NCBI RefSeq assembly: GCF_947490415.1
Contig: NZ_CANLGX010000009.1
Location: forward strand, 1-64,000
Length of the DNA: 64,000 bases
Direction: 5' to 3'
Origin: an uncultured Eudoraea sp.
Lineage (GTDB): Bacteria; Bacteroidota; Bacteroidia; Flavobacteriales; Flavobacteriaceae
Part shown: in pieces, positions 37,660 to 46,698 of the stretch
Position numbering within the stretch: position 1 is the first letter of the stretch
How the letters are laid out: every line of letters begins with the position of its first letter
Position numbers and translations under genes: made by a program
The notes under the pieces: generated by a model
What the model saw: only the letters and a program-made list of their open reading frames with translations
Told to the model about the DNA's origin: nothing
Databases searched by the model: none

Positions 37660-38238
37660 ATGAAAAAGAATGTATTAAGTCTGGCATTAGCCATAGTTTT
37701 TGGAGCAACAGCCGTTGCTAACGCTCCTATAAATGGAGAAAAGAAAGAAGTTAAAGTTGATGAAAGCAAGGTTACCTGGAAAGCTTATAAAGTTACTGGC
37801 TCTCATACAGGTACTGTAAACCTTAAATCAGGAGCCCTTATGTTTGATGAAGGAAAACTGACGGGAGGAGAATTTGAAGTAGACATGACTTCTTTGATAT
37901 CAACTGATCTTGAAGGGGAATATAAAGGTAAATTAGAAGGTCACCTTAAGTCTGATGATTTCTTTGGAGTTGAAAACCATCCAAATTCTACCCTGGTTTT
38001 TACAAAAGTTAAAGCTTCCGGTAAAAATTCTTACGAAGTACAGGGAGACCTTACTATTAAAGGGATAACCAAACCTGTAACTTTTGATGTTTCTGTTTAT
38101 GGCAGCAAAGCAACAGCTACTTTAAAAGTAGACAGAGCTCAGTACGATGTTAAGTATGGCTCAGGAAGTTTCTTTGATGACTTAGGTGATAAAACCATCT
38201 ATGATGAATTTGATCTGGTGGTAGATCTGGAATTCTAA
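37660..38238 (+). CDS. YceI family periplasmic protein
   Basis: 192 residues. Signal peptide ~1-20 (MKKNVLSLALAIVFGATAVA). YceI lipocalin-like fold: DESKVTWKAYKVTGSHTGTV, LEGHLKSDDFFGVENHPNST and LTIKGITKPVTFDVSVYG. Known: YceI proteins bind isoprenoid-like lipids and respond to base or stress. It follows the nitroreductase by 46 bp and ends at a strong terminator, closing the marR transcription unit. Confidence 0.93.
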   Translation: MKKNVLSLALAIVFGATAVANAPINGEKKEVKVDESKVTWKAYKVTGSHTGTVNLKSGALMFDEGKLTGGEFEVDMTSLISTDLEGEYKGKLEGHLKSDDFFGVENHPNSTLVFTKVKASGKNSYEVQGDLTIKGITKPVTFDVSVYGSKATATLKVDRAQYDVKYGSGSFFDDLGDKTIYDEFDLVVDLEF

Positions 38239-38254
38239 GAAATATTAATCCTTT

Positions 38255-38290
38255 AAAAAATCCTGAATATGATCATATTCAGGATTTTTT
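38255..38290 (+). terminator. Strong bidirectional terminator after yceI
   Basis: A perfect palindromic stem (38261-38270/38275-38284, central GATC) is flanked by six A on the left and six T on the right. Confidence 0.92.
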
Positions 38291-38379
38291 ATTTGATGAC
38301 ATCAAAGGTTAAATACGGCATAACTGATAGTCTTTTAATCTAATTTCGGGAGATTCCCGGATACCATTTGATTCAGGAA

Positions 38380-38395
38380 TGTAGTGTAATCTACA
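38380..38395 (+). promoter_or_regulatory. Inverted repeat upstream of sulfotransferase-like gene
   Basis: TGTAG-TGTAAT-CTACA is a 5-bp dyad. Its right part, TGTAATCTACA (38385-38395), is identical to an element upstream of the adhesin gene at 1406. Confidence 0.4.
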
Positions 38396-38450
38396 ATTGA
38401 GCCAGTTAAAGACCAAAAAAATAATTTCAGTAGAATTAGTCCTAAAACTT

Positions 38451-38458
38451 TATTTTTG
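38451..38458 (+). promoter_or_regulatory. Candidate -7 element (TATTTTTG)
   Basis: Matches TAnnTTTG, 14 bp before the ATG at 38473. It places the inverted repeat at 38380-38395 at about -75, an activator-like distance. Confidence 0.5.
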
Positions 38459-38472
38459 AATAAAAATATAAA

Positions 38473-40014
38473 ATGGGATTAAAAGCATTATCTCGCTTAG
38501 CTGGTTTATTAGTTTTTGTACTACTTCTTTTCAATAGTTGCGGTTCCGGTTTTAATTATTCCATAAAATCGACCTTAAATCCTTATAATATATCACCGTT
38601 AACCGCTCAGTTAAAAATTGAGACGGAAACACCCTGCAACGTTACCATTAAGGTTCTGGGTAAGATTCCGGTGGAACAAACATTTAATCTTAACGCCACC
38701 AACTTGGAGGTCCCGGTAGTAGGTTTATACCCTAATACTTTAAATAATGTCATTGTTACTTTAGACTACGATGGTGGACAAGTAATAGACAGTATTAAGA
38801 TAAAAACAGGGAATACCCCAAGCCATTTTCCCCAGATAACCATAAACAAGCTAAATCGAAATGAAATGGAGCCAGGCATGCATGCTTGTGATATTCATTT
38901 TGCCAACAATGGAAAATTCAATTCCGGGCCTATAATTTTTGACGACCAAGGCCAAGTGCGGTGGTATTTAGATTTAAGTTTTGCCGGTAAAATGGTTAGT
39001 CCGTTTCAACGACTTAAGGACGGAACGATTTTAATGGTTAGCAGGCATGTTATTTATGAATTTGATATGTTGGGTAAACCATTAAAAGAAACCAATATAG
39101 GTACAAATTACGGTATGCACCATGACGTACAAGAATTACCGGATGGCAACTTACTGATATGTGTTGGTAAAAGAAATAATTTTATAAAATTAGATAATAA
39201 GTTTGTTGCCTCAGACAGTGATCATATCATAGAATTTGACAGAAAAAAATCAAAAATTGTCAGAGAATGGGATTTAACCAAACATTTGGATGTTAGTAGA
39301 AATGATTTGAATTTTTTTAGACCTCGTGATTGGCTCCACATGAATGGCCTTGCTTATAATCCGAGTGATAATTCAATAATTGTATCTGGAAAAAACCAGG
39401 GATTGATAAAAATTTCTTGGGATGATCGTCTAAAATGGATTATGGCACCAAAAAGGAACTGGGGTAAATCTGGGAAAGAAGGAAAAGGTTTCGAAACAAA
39501 ACCTTATTTATTAACCGCTGTTGATTCTGAAGGAAAACCTTATGACAGAGCTGTTCAGGATGGAAACGAAAGTTCAGAGGAATTTGACTTTCCCTGGGGA
39601 ATGCATTCCCCATCTATAATGCCCGATGGTAATCTTTTGGTATTTGATAACGGTGCCTTTAGATATTTTGAAAATAACGTCCATTATTCCCGCGCAGTGA
39701 TTTATAAAATAAATGAAGAAGATAAAACTACAGAGCAGATTTGGCAATATGGCAAAGAAAGAGGGCCGGAATTTTTCTCTACCATTGTTAGTGATGCAGA
39801 TTATCTGGCCAATTCAAATAATATTCTGGTTACTTCCGGCTATCTAAAACAAGGAACTAAACTATCTGCTAAACTGGTTGAAGTAGACTATGAAACGCGT
39901 AAAGAGGTTTTTGAAGCAACACTAGATTTTAAAAGTGAACATGGTAACAAAAGTGGTTCTTGGGGCCAAACTGATATTTTATATAGATCTGAACGATTAG
40001 AATTGAAGTATTAG
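38473..40014 (+). CDS. Arylsulfate sulfotransferase-like lipoprotein
   Basis: 513 residues. Lipoprotein signal peptide (LLFNSC, lipid-modified Cys at 23), then an N-terminal Fn3-like region and a beta-propeller of the ASST family. Candidate catalytic His in GMHHDVQELPDGN (~217), RPRDWLHMNGLAYNPSD (~290) and PWGMHSPSIMPDGNLLVFDN (~380). Known: bacterial ASST moves sulfate between phenols without PAPS and uses a covalent sulfo-His. Inferred: periplasmic or surface-anchored enzyme acting on phenolic sulfates; the exact substrate cannot be told. Stands alone, with its own promoter and a possible operator shared with the adhesin gene. Confidence 0.8.
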   Translation: MGLKALSRLAGLLVFVLLLFNSCGSGFNYSIKSTLNPYNISPLTAQLKIETETPCNVTIKVLGKIPVEQTFNLNATNLEVPVVGLYPNTLNNVIVTLDYDGGQVIDSIKIKTGNTPSHFPQITINKLNRNEMEPGMHACDIHFANNGKFNSGPIIFDDQGQVRWYLDLSFAGKMVSPFQRLKDGTILMVSRHVIYEFDMLGKPLKETNIGTNYGMHHDVQELPDGNLLICVGKRNNFIKLDNKFVASDSDHIIEFDRKKSKIVREWDLTKHLDVSRNDLNFFRPRDWLHMNGLAYNPSDNSIIVSGKNQGLIKISWDDRLKWIMAPKRNWGKSGKEGKGFETKPYLLTAVDSEGKPYDRAVQDGNESSEEFDFPWGMHSPSIMPDGNLLVFDNGAFRYFENNVHYSRAVIYKINEEDKTTEQIWQYGKERGPEFFSTIVSDADYLANSNNILVTSGYLKQGTKLSAKLVEVDYETRKEVFEATLDFKSEHGNKSGSWGQTDILYRSERLELKY

Positions 40015-40057
40015 GTGTCAGTACTGTTATTATAAGCACTTAATGCAATATTGGAAT

Positions 40058-40087
40058 TTGGATCTATATTTCCTTTAAATTGATTTG
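40058..40087 (+). promoter_or_regulatory. Tentative trp operon promoter
   Basis: TTG at 40058-40060 and TTGATTTG at 40080-40087 (one mismatch to TAnnTTTG), 19 bp apart. If correct the transcript starts near 40094, favouring the second ATG (40120) as leader-peptide start. Weak evidence. Confidence 0.35.
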
Positions 40088-40092
40088 TAATT

Positions 40093-40176
40093 ATGAAATT
40101 CCTTTCTATATTTGACTCAATGAAATTTAGAATAGTAAATACTTGGTGGTGGAATAACTTACGTATAACGTCGTGA
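40093..40176 (+). CDS. trpL: trp operon leader peptide (three consecutive Trp codons)
   Basis: 27-residue reading frame (MKFLSIFDSMKFRIVNTW, then WWNNLRITS) with TGG TGG TGG at 40144-40152, ending TGA at 40174-40176. An internal ATG at 40120 gives an 18-residue form. It lies 98 bp before a terminator hairpin that precedes trpE. Known: leader peptides with runs of the regulated amino acid drive ribosome-mediated attenuation. Too short to be found by ordinary gene calling. The Trp run, position and alternative RNA helices together make this a real regulatory peptide. Confidence 0.85.
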   Translation: MKFLSIFDSMKFRIVNTWWWNNLRITS

Positions 40177-40236
40177 GCTAAGCACCATTGTAGTATAACT
40201 ATACGAAAAGGCTTGTCTATCACGACAAGCCTTTTT
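40162..40236 (+). promoter_or_regulatory. trp attenuator (antiterminator and terminator helices)
   Basis: Terminator: 12-bp stem 40206-40217/40224-40235 with a 6-nt loop and a T-run to 40236. Antiterminator: GTCGTGA (40170-40176, over the leader stop) pairs with TCACGAC (40220-40226), and AAGC (40180-40183) pairs with GCTT (40211-40214). Both use bases of the terminator stem, so the two structures exclude each other. A further CGTATA/TATACG pairing (40162-40167/40200-40205) and a TGGTG/CACCA pairing over the Trp codons are possible 'ribosome not stalled' structures. Confidence 0.8.
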
Positions 40237-40282
40237 GATTTTTCAGAATTAGTTAATATCAAAATCTAAATTTTTGCAGATT

Positions 40283-41680
40283 ATGGCATATGAACTTAAA
40301 ACATACTATAAAAAGATACTCGCAGATACCATAACACCGGTTAGCGTATATCTGAAAATTCGTGACAAGTTTCCCAATAGTATTCTTTTGGAGAGTAGTG
40401 ATTACAGAGCAAATGATAATACCTTTTCTTATATCTGTTGTAATCCTATAGCTTCTATCACGGTAAAGGATGAGCAAATTACTCAGCTATTTCCGGACAA
40501 ATCCACTAGTGAGATTACAATAAACAGCGAAACTGATGTTGTGGAAATTATACATGACTTCAGCCAAAAGTTTAAAACCGAATCTAATAGTTTTAAATTT
40601 ATAAATAATGGATTGTTTGGCTATATGTCTTATGATGCAGTTAGGTACTTTGAAGATATCTCTATCACAAAAAAAGAAGGTGCCCTGGATATTCCTGATA
40701 TTTATTATGCTGTTTACCAAAATATAATAGCCATAAATCATTTTAAGAATGAGGCATACTTATTTGCACATTGCTATGACTCTGTTAACAATATTTCTGA
40801 AATTGAACAAGTTCTAAATATCAGAAATTTCGCATCTTATAATTTCAGAAGGGAAGGTAAAGCCTCATCAAACCTAAAGGATGAAGAATATATACAACAA
40901 GTATCTCTGGCTAAAAAGCATTGTAAAAGAGGTGACGTTTTTCAATTAGTTCTTTCGCGAAGGTTTTCACAAGGCTTTAAAGGAGATGAATTCAATGTTT
41001 ATCGGGCCCTTCGTTCTATTAATCCTTCTCCATATCTGTTTTATTTTGACTATGGAGATTTTAAAATTTTTGGTAGTTCACCGGAAGCACAATTAATTGT
41101 TAAAAACGGAAAGGCTGAAATACATCCAATTGCGGGAACTTTTAAAAGAACCGGTAATGATGAAGAAGATGCCTTATTAGCTAAAAAACTAACCGAAGAT
41201 GCAAAGGAAAATAGTGAGCATGTTATGCTTGTAGACCTTGCGCGTAACGACCTAAGCCGGCATGGGAATTTGGTAAATGTTGAAAACTATAGGGAAGTTC
41301 AATTCTTTTCTCATGTTATTCATCTTGTTTCCAAAGTTACAGGGCAGAAAAAAAAAGAAACACCAACTATGAAAGTTGTAGCAGACACTTTTCCGGCAGG
41401 TACCCTGAGCGGGGCACCCAAACATATGGCTATGCAGCTCATTGAAAAGTATGAGACCACCAACAGAGATTACTACGGCGGGGCCATCGGATTTATGGAT
41501 TTTGACGGAGATTTTAATCATGCCATTATGATCCGGACCTTCTTAAGTAAGAATCACCAACTTCATTACCAGGCAGGAGCAGGTTTAGTAGCGGTCTCTG
41601 AACCGGAAAAAGAGCTACAGGAAACTTACAATAAATTGGGAGCTCTTAATAAAGCTCTGGAAATTGCAGAAACTATCTAA
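40283..41680 (+). CDS. trpE: Anthranilate synthase component I
   Basis: 465 residues from the ATG at 40283; an in-frame TTG at 40274 is less likely. Converts chorismate plus NH3 (from TrpG) to anthranilate. Seen: the Trp feedback-binding segment SILLESSDYR near the N-terminus, and the catalytic domain with GDVFQLVLSRRF, YLFYFDYGDFKIFGSSPEAQ, IAGTFKRTGNDEEDALLAK, ELDL-type region HVMLVDLARNDLSRHGN and FPAGTLSGAPKHMAMQLIE. First gene of the trp operon, directly behind the attenuator, so its expression should respond to charged tRNA-Trp. Confidence 0.96.
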   Translation: MAYELKTYYKKILADTITPVSVYLKIRDKFPNSILLESSDYRANDNTFSYICCNPIASITVKDEQITQLFPDKSTSEITINSETDVVEIIHDFSQKFKTESNSFKFINNGLFGYMSYDAVRYFEDISITKKEGALDIPDIYYAVYQNIIAINHFKNEAYLFAHCYDSVNNISEIEQVLNIRNFASYNFRREGKASSNLKDEEYIQQVSLAKKHCKRGDVFQLVLSRRFSQGFKGDEFNVYRALRSINPSPYLFYFDYGDFKIFGSSPEAQLIVKNGKAEIHPIAGTFKRTGNDEEDALLAKKLTEDAKENSEHVMLVDLARNDLSRHGNLVNVENYREVQFFSHVIHLVSKVTGQKKKETPTMKVVADTFPAGTLSGAPKHMAMQLIEKYETTNRDYYGGAIGFMDFDGDFNHAIMIRTFLSKNHQLHYQAGAGLVAVSEPEKELQETYNKLGALNKALEIAETI

Positions 41681-41700
41681 ACAAGCACAATAAATAAGCC

Positions 41701-42264
41701 ATGAATAAAATACTGGTAATAGATAATTACGATAGCTTTACTTATAACCTGGTGCATTATTTGGTGGATTTGGGTTGCGAAGTAGTTGTTAAACGCAATG
41801 ACCAGCTAAAATTGGAAGAAGTTGATGATTTTGAGAAAATAGTGCTTTCGCCGGGCCCTGGAATCCCTGATGAAGCCGGACTTCTTAAAGAAATAATTGC
41901 TAAATATGCCCCAACTAAAAGCATTTTGGGGGTTTGTCTGGGCCAGCAGGCTATAGGAGAAGTTTTTGGTGGTAAGTTGATAAATTTAGACGAAGTTTAT
42001 CATGGGATCGCCACAAAAATAATCCTTGAAAAAGGGGAGCCTTTATTTGAAGGCTTACCAAGGGAAATTGTAGTGGGCCGATATCATTCGTGGGTTGTAG
42101 ATCCTCAACTTCCGGATGTTCTCGAGGCTACTTCTTTTGATGAGAATGGGCAGCTGATGTCAATAAGGCACAAAACATATGATGTATGTGCTGTTCAGTT
42201 TCATCCAGAATCTGTTCTTACGCCTCAGGGCAAGGAAATTCTTAAAAATTGGCTCAGAGATTAA
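41701..42264 (+). CDS. trpG: Anthranilate synthase component II (glutamine amidotransferase)
   Basis: 187 residues. Class I glutamine amidotransferase supplying NH3 to TrpE. Seen: DNYDSFTYNLVHYL, SPGPGIPDEAGLL, the nucleophile in GVCLGQQAIGE (Cys at ~79), and the His/Glu of the triad in VQFHPESVLTPQG. A separate gene rather than fused to trpE or trpD; 20 bp after trpE. Could also serve PABA synthesis in some bacteria, but operon context points to tryptophan. Confidence 0.96.
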   Translation: MNKILVIDNYDSFTYNLVHYLVDLGCEVVVKRNDQLKLEEVDDFEKIVLSPGPGIPDEAGLLKEIIAKYAPTKSILGVCLGQQAIGEVFGGKLINLDEVYHGIATKIILEKGEPLFEGLPREIVVGRYHSWVVDPQLPDVLEATSFDENGQLMSIRHKTYDVCAVQFHPESVLTPQGKEILKNWLRD

Positions 42265-42301
42265 TGAATCGGTTGGTGATTCCTTATTAAAATTAAAACA
42301 A

Positions 42302-43294
42302 ATGAAAACGATTCTAAATAAATTGATCAATCATGACATCCTCTCCAAGGAAGATGCAAAGCAGGTATTGGTTAATATTGCCAAAGGAACTTATAACAAT
42401 AGCCAAATCGCTGCATTTCTTACAGTGTATATGATGCGTAGTATTACAATTGAAGAATTAGAGGGATTTCGAGATGCGTTGTTGGAACTATGTCTGGCCA
42501 TTGATCTATCTGAATACAATCCAATTGATCTTTGCGGAACAGGAGGTGATGGCAAGGATACCTTTAATATTTCAACTCTGGCTTCCTTTGTTACAGCTGG
42601 AGCTGGCATTAAGGTAACCAAACATGGTAATTATGGGGTTTCTTCTACCTGTGGGAGCAGCAATGTTATGGAGTTTTTAGGTGTAAAATTCAGTAATGAT
42701 CCTGACTTTCTTAGAAAATCAATAGACGAAGCCGGGATCTGTGTACTGCATGCCCCCCTATTCCATCCCGCTATGAAAAATGTAGCACCTATAAGACGTG
42801 AACTTGCCGTCAAAACATTTTTTAATATGCTTGGGCCAATGGTAAATCCTGCCTTTCCTAAAAATCAAATAGTTGGGGTTTTTAATTTAGAATTAGCACG
42901 AATGTATGGGTATCTCTATCAGAATACCGATAAAAAATACACAGTTCTCCATGCTCTTGATGGATATGATGAGATTTCATTGACAGGGAGTACCAAAACT
43001 ATTTCAAATAATACGGAGGCTATTTTAAATCCTTCAGATTTTGGAGTGGCTGTTGTAAAGGAAAACGAAATAACGGGAGGTGATAGTATTGACAAATCTG
43101 CCCAAATATTTATGAATATATTACAGGGCAGAGGCACGGAAGCGCAAAACAATGTAGTCTGTGCAAATGCCGGGATAGCTATCGGCACAGTTCTGGATAT
43201 TAGTCCAAAACAAGGTTTTGAAAAAGCAAAAGAATCCCTCCTCAACGGAAATGGCCTGAATGCCTTAAGAAAATTACAGCAATTAAGTGCATGA
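42302..43294 (+). CDS. trpD: Anthranilate phosphoribosyltransferase
   Basis: 330 residues from ATG at 42302; the reading frame extends upstream to 42179 but that part overlaps trpG and is not conserved-looking. Transfers phosphoribose from PRPP to anthranilate. Seen: the glycine-rich PRPP loop CGTGGDGKDTFNIST (~79-93), KHGNYGVSSTCGSSNVMEFL and LFHPAMKNVAPIRRELAVKT. Located 37 bp after trpG; its stop overlaps the trpC start. Confidence 0.96.
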   Translation: MKTILNKLINHDILSKEDAKQVLVNIAKGTYNNSQIAAFLTVYMMRSITIEELEGFRDALLELCLAIDLSEYNPIDLCGTGGDGKDTFNISTLASFVTAGAGIKVTKHGNYGVSSTCGSSNVMEFLGVKFSNDPDFLRKSIDEAGICVLHAPLFHPAMKNVAPIRRELAVKTFFNMLGPMVNPAFPKNQIVGVFNLELARMYGYLYQNTDKKYTVLHALDGYDEISLTGSTKTISNNTEAILNPSDFGVAVVKENEITGGDSIDKSAQIFMNILQGRGTEAQNNVVCANAGIAIGTVLDISPKQGFEKAKESLLNGNGLNALRKLQQLSA

Positions 43295-44079
43295 TGGATA
43301 TATTGGATAAAATAGTAGTGGATAAGAAAAGGGAATTGCACCTTAAAAAAACTGTAATCCCCCTTATGCAATTAGAGACTTCATTACTCTTCCAAAGGGA
43401 ACCCGTGTCCCTGGCCAATGCATTGCGGAACAGTAAAACAGGGATTATTGCAGAGCACAAAAGAAGATCCCCTTCTAAATCAGTGATCAATCAAAATTCA
43501 AGTGTACAGGATATCGCCATGGGATACATGAATGCAGGGGCTTGTGGCATGTCTGTTTTAACAGATGCCAAATATTTTGGAGGGTCTCTTGATGATTTAA
43601 TAATAGCCAGAGCTGCTGTTGATTTTCCACTGTTAAGAAAGGAATTTATCATAGATGAATACCAAATCGTAGAAGCCCGTGCACATGGGGCTGATACAAT
43701 TTTACTTATTGCCGCTATTTTGACAAGGAAACAAATAAAGGTTTTATCAGAATTAGCAAAAAGTTTAGGTTTGGATGTTTTACTGGAAGTTCATAATGAA
43801 GAAGAGTTAGTTAAATCAATGATGCCCGGTTTAGATATGTTGGGAGTAAATAATCGCAACTTAAAAACCTTTGAAGTAAGCTTAGAAACCAGTGCCTCTC
43901 TATCCCAAAAGATCCCCGATGAATTTATAAAAGTATCAGAAAGTGGTATTAGCTCTGTTTCGGCGATTAAAATGCTAAGAGAATTGGGTTACCAGGGTTT
44001 CTTAGTTGGTGAAAACTTTATGAAGACAGCAAACCCAGGGGAGAGTGCCAGGGAATTTATAAACCAAATGGCAAGATGA
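43291..44079 (+). CDS. trpC: Indole-3-glycerol phosphate synthase
   Basis: 262 residues. TIM-barrel enzyme. Seen: IIAEHKRRSPSKSVINQ (phosphate-site Lys), DAKYFGGSLDDL, LLRKEFIIDEYQIVEARAHG, DVLLEVHNEEEL, GVNNRNLKTFEV and SESGISSVSAI. Overlaps trpD by 4 nt (ATGA), so the two are translationally coupled; a second ATG follows at 43294. Not fused to TrpF, unlike in enterobacteria. Confidence 0.96.
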   Translation: MMDILDKIVVDKKRELHLKKTVIPLMQLETSLLFQREPVSLANALRNSKTGIIAEHKRRSPSKSVINQNSSVQDIAMGYMNAGACGMSVLTDAKYFGGSLDDLIIARAAVDFPLLRKEFIIDEYQIVEARAHGADTILLIAAILTRKQIKVLSELAKSLGLDVLLEVHNEEELVKSMMPGLDMLGVNNRNLKTFEVSLETSASLSQKIPDEFIKVSESGISSVSAIKMLRELGYQGFLVGENFMKTANPGESAREFINQMAR

Positions 44080-44717
44080 AACTAAAGATCTGTGGCATGA
44101 AGCATAATATTGAGGAGGTTGCAGAATTGCATCCAGATTACCTCGGATTTATCTTTTGGAAGCCTTCAATGCGTTTTTTTGATGGGTCCATACCTAAATT
44201 GCCTAAGACAACTAGAAAAGTTGGAGTTTTTGTTGATGCCAATATTGATGAAATCTTAAATCGGACCAATACATTCGATTTAAATGCCATACAATTGCAT
44301 GGAAATGAATCCCCCGAATTCTGTGCTAAGCTAAAAGAGCAATTTGAATACCAAAATATCAAGATCGACATTCTTAAGGTATTTAGCATAAAAGACAGCT
44401 TTGATTTCCAACAACTTGGCCCTTATGAGAAATTATCCGATTTCTTTTTATTCGACACAAAGGGTAAGTTGCCCGGTGGCAATGGATATCAATTTAACTG
44501 GGAAGTCCTAAAGGGGTATCCATCAAAAAAACCCTATTTCCTAAGCGGGGGTATTGGTCTCGAGGAAGTTGATAATGTTTTAGAATTTCTTCAAAAGGAA
44601 GAATCTAAATATTGCCATGCTATTGATGTCAATAGTAAATTTGAAATATCACCGGGCCTAAAGGATATAGATAAATTAAAAGAATTTAAGAATCGGTTGT
44701 TTGAAACCAACTCATAA
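44076..44717 (+). CDS. trpF: Phosphoribosylanthranilate isomerase
   Basis: 213 residues. TIM-barrel. Seen: [15 protein letters not shown] (catalytic Cys at 6), [61 protein letters not shown] (general acid Asp) and the phosphate loop [11 protein letters not shown]. Overlaps trpC by 4 nt. Catalyses the Amadori rearrangement between TrpD and TrpC steps. Confidence 0.95.
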   Translation: MKLKICGMKHNIEEVAELHPDYLGFIFWKPSMRFFDGSIPKLPKTTRKVGVFVDANIDEILNRTNTFDLNAIQLHGNESPEFCAKLKEQFEYQNIKIDILKVFSIKDSFDFQQLGPYEKLSDFFLFDTKGKLPGGNGYQFNWEVLKGYPSKKPYFLSGGIGLEEVDNVLEFLQKEESKYCHAIDVNSKFEISPGLKDIDKLKEFKNRLFETNS

Positions 44718-44728
44718 AAAATACGAAT

Positions 44729-45910
44729 ATGACTTATCATGCTGATGAAAAAGGCTATTACGGACAGTTTGGTGGGGCATTTATACCGGAAATGCTATAC
44801 CCTAATACTGAAGAACTTAGACAAAACTATCTTCAGATTATGGAGGAACCATCTTTTATTGAAGAATTCCATAGACTATTACAAGATTATGTAGGAAGGC
44901 CCACACCTCTATATTTTGCCCAACGCCTTTCGGATAAGTATAAAACAAAAATTTATCTGAAAAGGGAAGATTTATGTCATACCGGTGCCCATAAAGTCAA
45001 TAATACCATTGGGCAAATTTTAATGGCCAAAAGGTTAGGCAAGACACGAATCATCGCAGAAACAGGTGCCGGACAGCATGGGGTGGCCACTGCTACAGTT
45101 TGCGCACTCATGGGAATTGAGTGTGTGGTTTATATGGGTGAAATAGATATTGCTCGTCAAGCACCTAATGTGGCTAGAATGAAAATGCTGGGAGCAGAAG
45201 TAAGGCCGGCACTATCGGGTAGCAGAACGCTCAAGGATGCCACGAATGAGGCAATTCGCGACTGGATTAATAATCCGGTAAACACCCATTATATAATAGG
45301 TTCAGTTGTTGGTCCGCATCCCTACCCCGATATGGTGGCCAGATTTCAATCAGTAATTTCAGAGGAAATACAGTCTCAGCTGCTGGAAAAAGAAGGCACT
45401 CCGAACCCTGATTTTGTTGTGGCTTGTGTCGGTGGTGGAAGTAATGCCGCTGGTGCCTATTACCATTATCTGGATAATGAAGATGTTGGTATCATTGCTG
45501 TCGAGGCCGCCGGAAAGGGTATTCATTCCGGGGAAAGTGCCGCAACTTCTGCTCTGGGGAAAATTGGTATTATTCACGGTAGTAAAACACTACTTATGCA
45601 AACTCAAGACGGTCAGATCACTGAACCATATTCTATTTCTGCCGGCCTGGATTATCCGGGCGTAGGGCCTATGCATGCCCATCTGTACACCTCCGGGCGG
45701 GGTGAGTTTATTTCTATTACCGATGATGAAGCAATGACAGCAGGTTTAATGATATCTCAATTAGAAGGCATTATACCAGCAATAGAGACATCACATGCTT
45801 TCGCCATATTTGACCACAGAAAGTTTGAAAAAGACGATATTGTTGTTATCAACCTTTCTGGAAGAGGTGATAAAGATTTACAGACCTATATAGATTATTT
45901 CAAATTATAA
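44729..45910 (+). CDS. trpB: Tryptophan synthase beta chain
   Basis: 393 residues. PLP enzyme joining indole and serine. Seen: [37 protein letters not shown] with the PLP Lys, [32 protein letters not shown] (PLP phosphate loop) and [17 protein letters not shown]. Standard TrpB1 length. 11 bp after trpF. Confidence 0.98.
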   Translation: MTYHADEKGYYGQFGGAFIPEMLYPNTEELRQNYLQIMEEPSFIEEFHRLLQDYVGRPTPLYFAQRLSDKYKTKIYLKREDLCHTGAHKVNNTIGQILMAKRLGKTRIIAETGAGQHGVATATVCALMGIECVVYMGEIDIARQAPNVARMKMLGAEVRPALSGSRTLKDATNEAIRDWINNPVNTHYIIGSVVGPHPYPDMVARFQSVISEEIQSQLLEKEGTPNPDFVVACVGGGSNAAGAYYHYLDNEDVGIIAVEAAGKGIHSGESAATSALGKIGIIHGSKTLLMQTQDGQITEPYSISAGLDYPGVGPMHAHLYTSGRGEFISITDDEAMTAGLMISQLEGIIPAIETSHAFAIFDHRKFEKDDIVVINLSGRGDKDLQTYIDYFKL

Positions 45911-45924
45911 TTGGTTTCTATAAA

Positions 45925-46698
45925 ATGAAGAACAGAATACAAAAAAAGCTGGGTGAAGACAAAAAACTACTTTCCATATACTTCTCTGCCGGTTATCCCA
46001 ATCTGAATGATACGGTTTCTATTATTCAGGATTTGGAAAAAAACGGTGTTGATATGATAGAAATAGGCCTTCCATTCAGTGATCCTTTAGCAGACGGGCC
46101 TACCATTCAGAAAAGTTCCACAATAGCTTTAAAGAATGGCATGGGAACAGATCTACTGTTTAATCAATTAAAAGAAATAAGAAAAACTGTTTCGATTCCC
46201 CTGATCATTATGGGGTATTTTAATCCTGTTTTACAGTACGGGGTAGAGAACTTCTGCAAAAAATGTCAGGAAATAGGTATTGATGGTCTTATCCTTCCAG
46301 ATTTACCTCTGGACGTATACCTGGAAGAATATGAGACTATTTTTAAAAAATATAATTTAATCAACATTTTTCTAATTACTCCGCAAACCAGTGAATCACG
46401 AATTGCACAAATAGACGACGCTTCAGAGGGATTCATTTATATGGTAAGTTCTGCCAGTACCACGGGGGCTAAGCAGGGATTAGGAGAAGAACAGGAAGCT
46501 TACTTTGAGCGAATTGCAGCAATGAATCTTAAAAACCCGCAAATTGTAGGTTTTGGCATAAGTAATGCCCGTACATTTGAGCAAGCTACTAAGACAGCCA
46601 AGGGTGCTATCATTGGTTCCGCATTTATTAAAATGTTATCACAGGAAGGTACGGCTGGGATTTCAGAATTTATTAAACATCTTAAACCATATCCATGA
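45925..46698 (+). CDS. trpA: Tryptophan synthase alpha chain
   Basis: 257 residues. TIM-barrel cleaving indole-3-glycerol phosphate. Seen: YFSAGYPNLNDTVSIIQDLE, catalytic Glu in DMIEIGLPFSDPLADGPTIQ, MGYFNPVLQYG, GLILPDLPLDVYLEEY (catalytic Asp) and the phosphate loops IVGFGISNARTFEQ and GAIIGSAFIK. 14 bp after trpB; its last 4 nt overlap the next small gene. Confidence 0.97.
   Translation: MKNRIQKKLGEDKKLLSIYFSAGYPNLNDTVSIIQDLEKNGVDMIEIGLPFSDPLADGPTIQKSSTIALKNGMGTDLLFNQLKEIRKTVSIPLIIMGYFNPVLQYGVENFCKKCQEIGIDGLILPDLPLDVYLEEYETIFKKYNLINIFLITPQTSESRIAQIDDASEGFIYMVSSASTTGAKQGLGEEQEAYFERIAAMNLKNPQIVGFGISNARTFEQATKTAKGAIIGSAFIKMLSQEGTAGISEFIKHLKPYP

Noticed and set aside
38347-38359. Small CGGGA/TCCCG hairpin as a second terminator
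   Set aside because: Only a 5-bp stem and no T-tract; the strong terminator at 38255-38290 already serves yceI.
42179-42301. Longer N-terminus for trpD starting inside trpG
   Set aside because: The extension overlaps trpG and is unlike TrpD; the ATG at 42302 gives a normal start.
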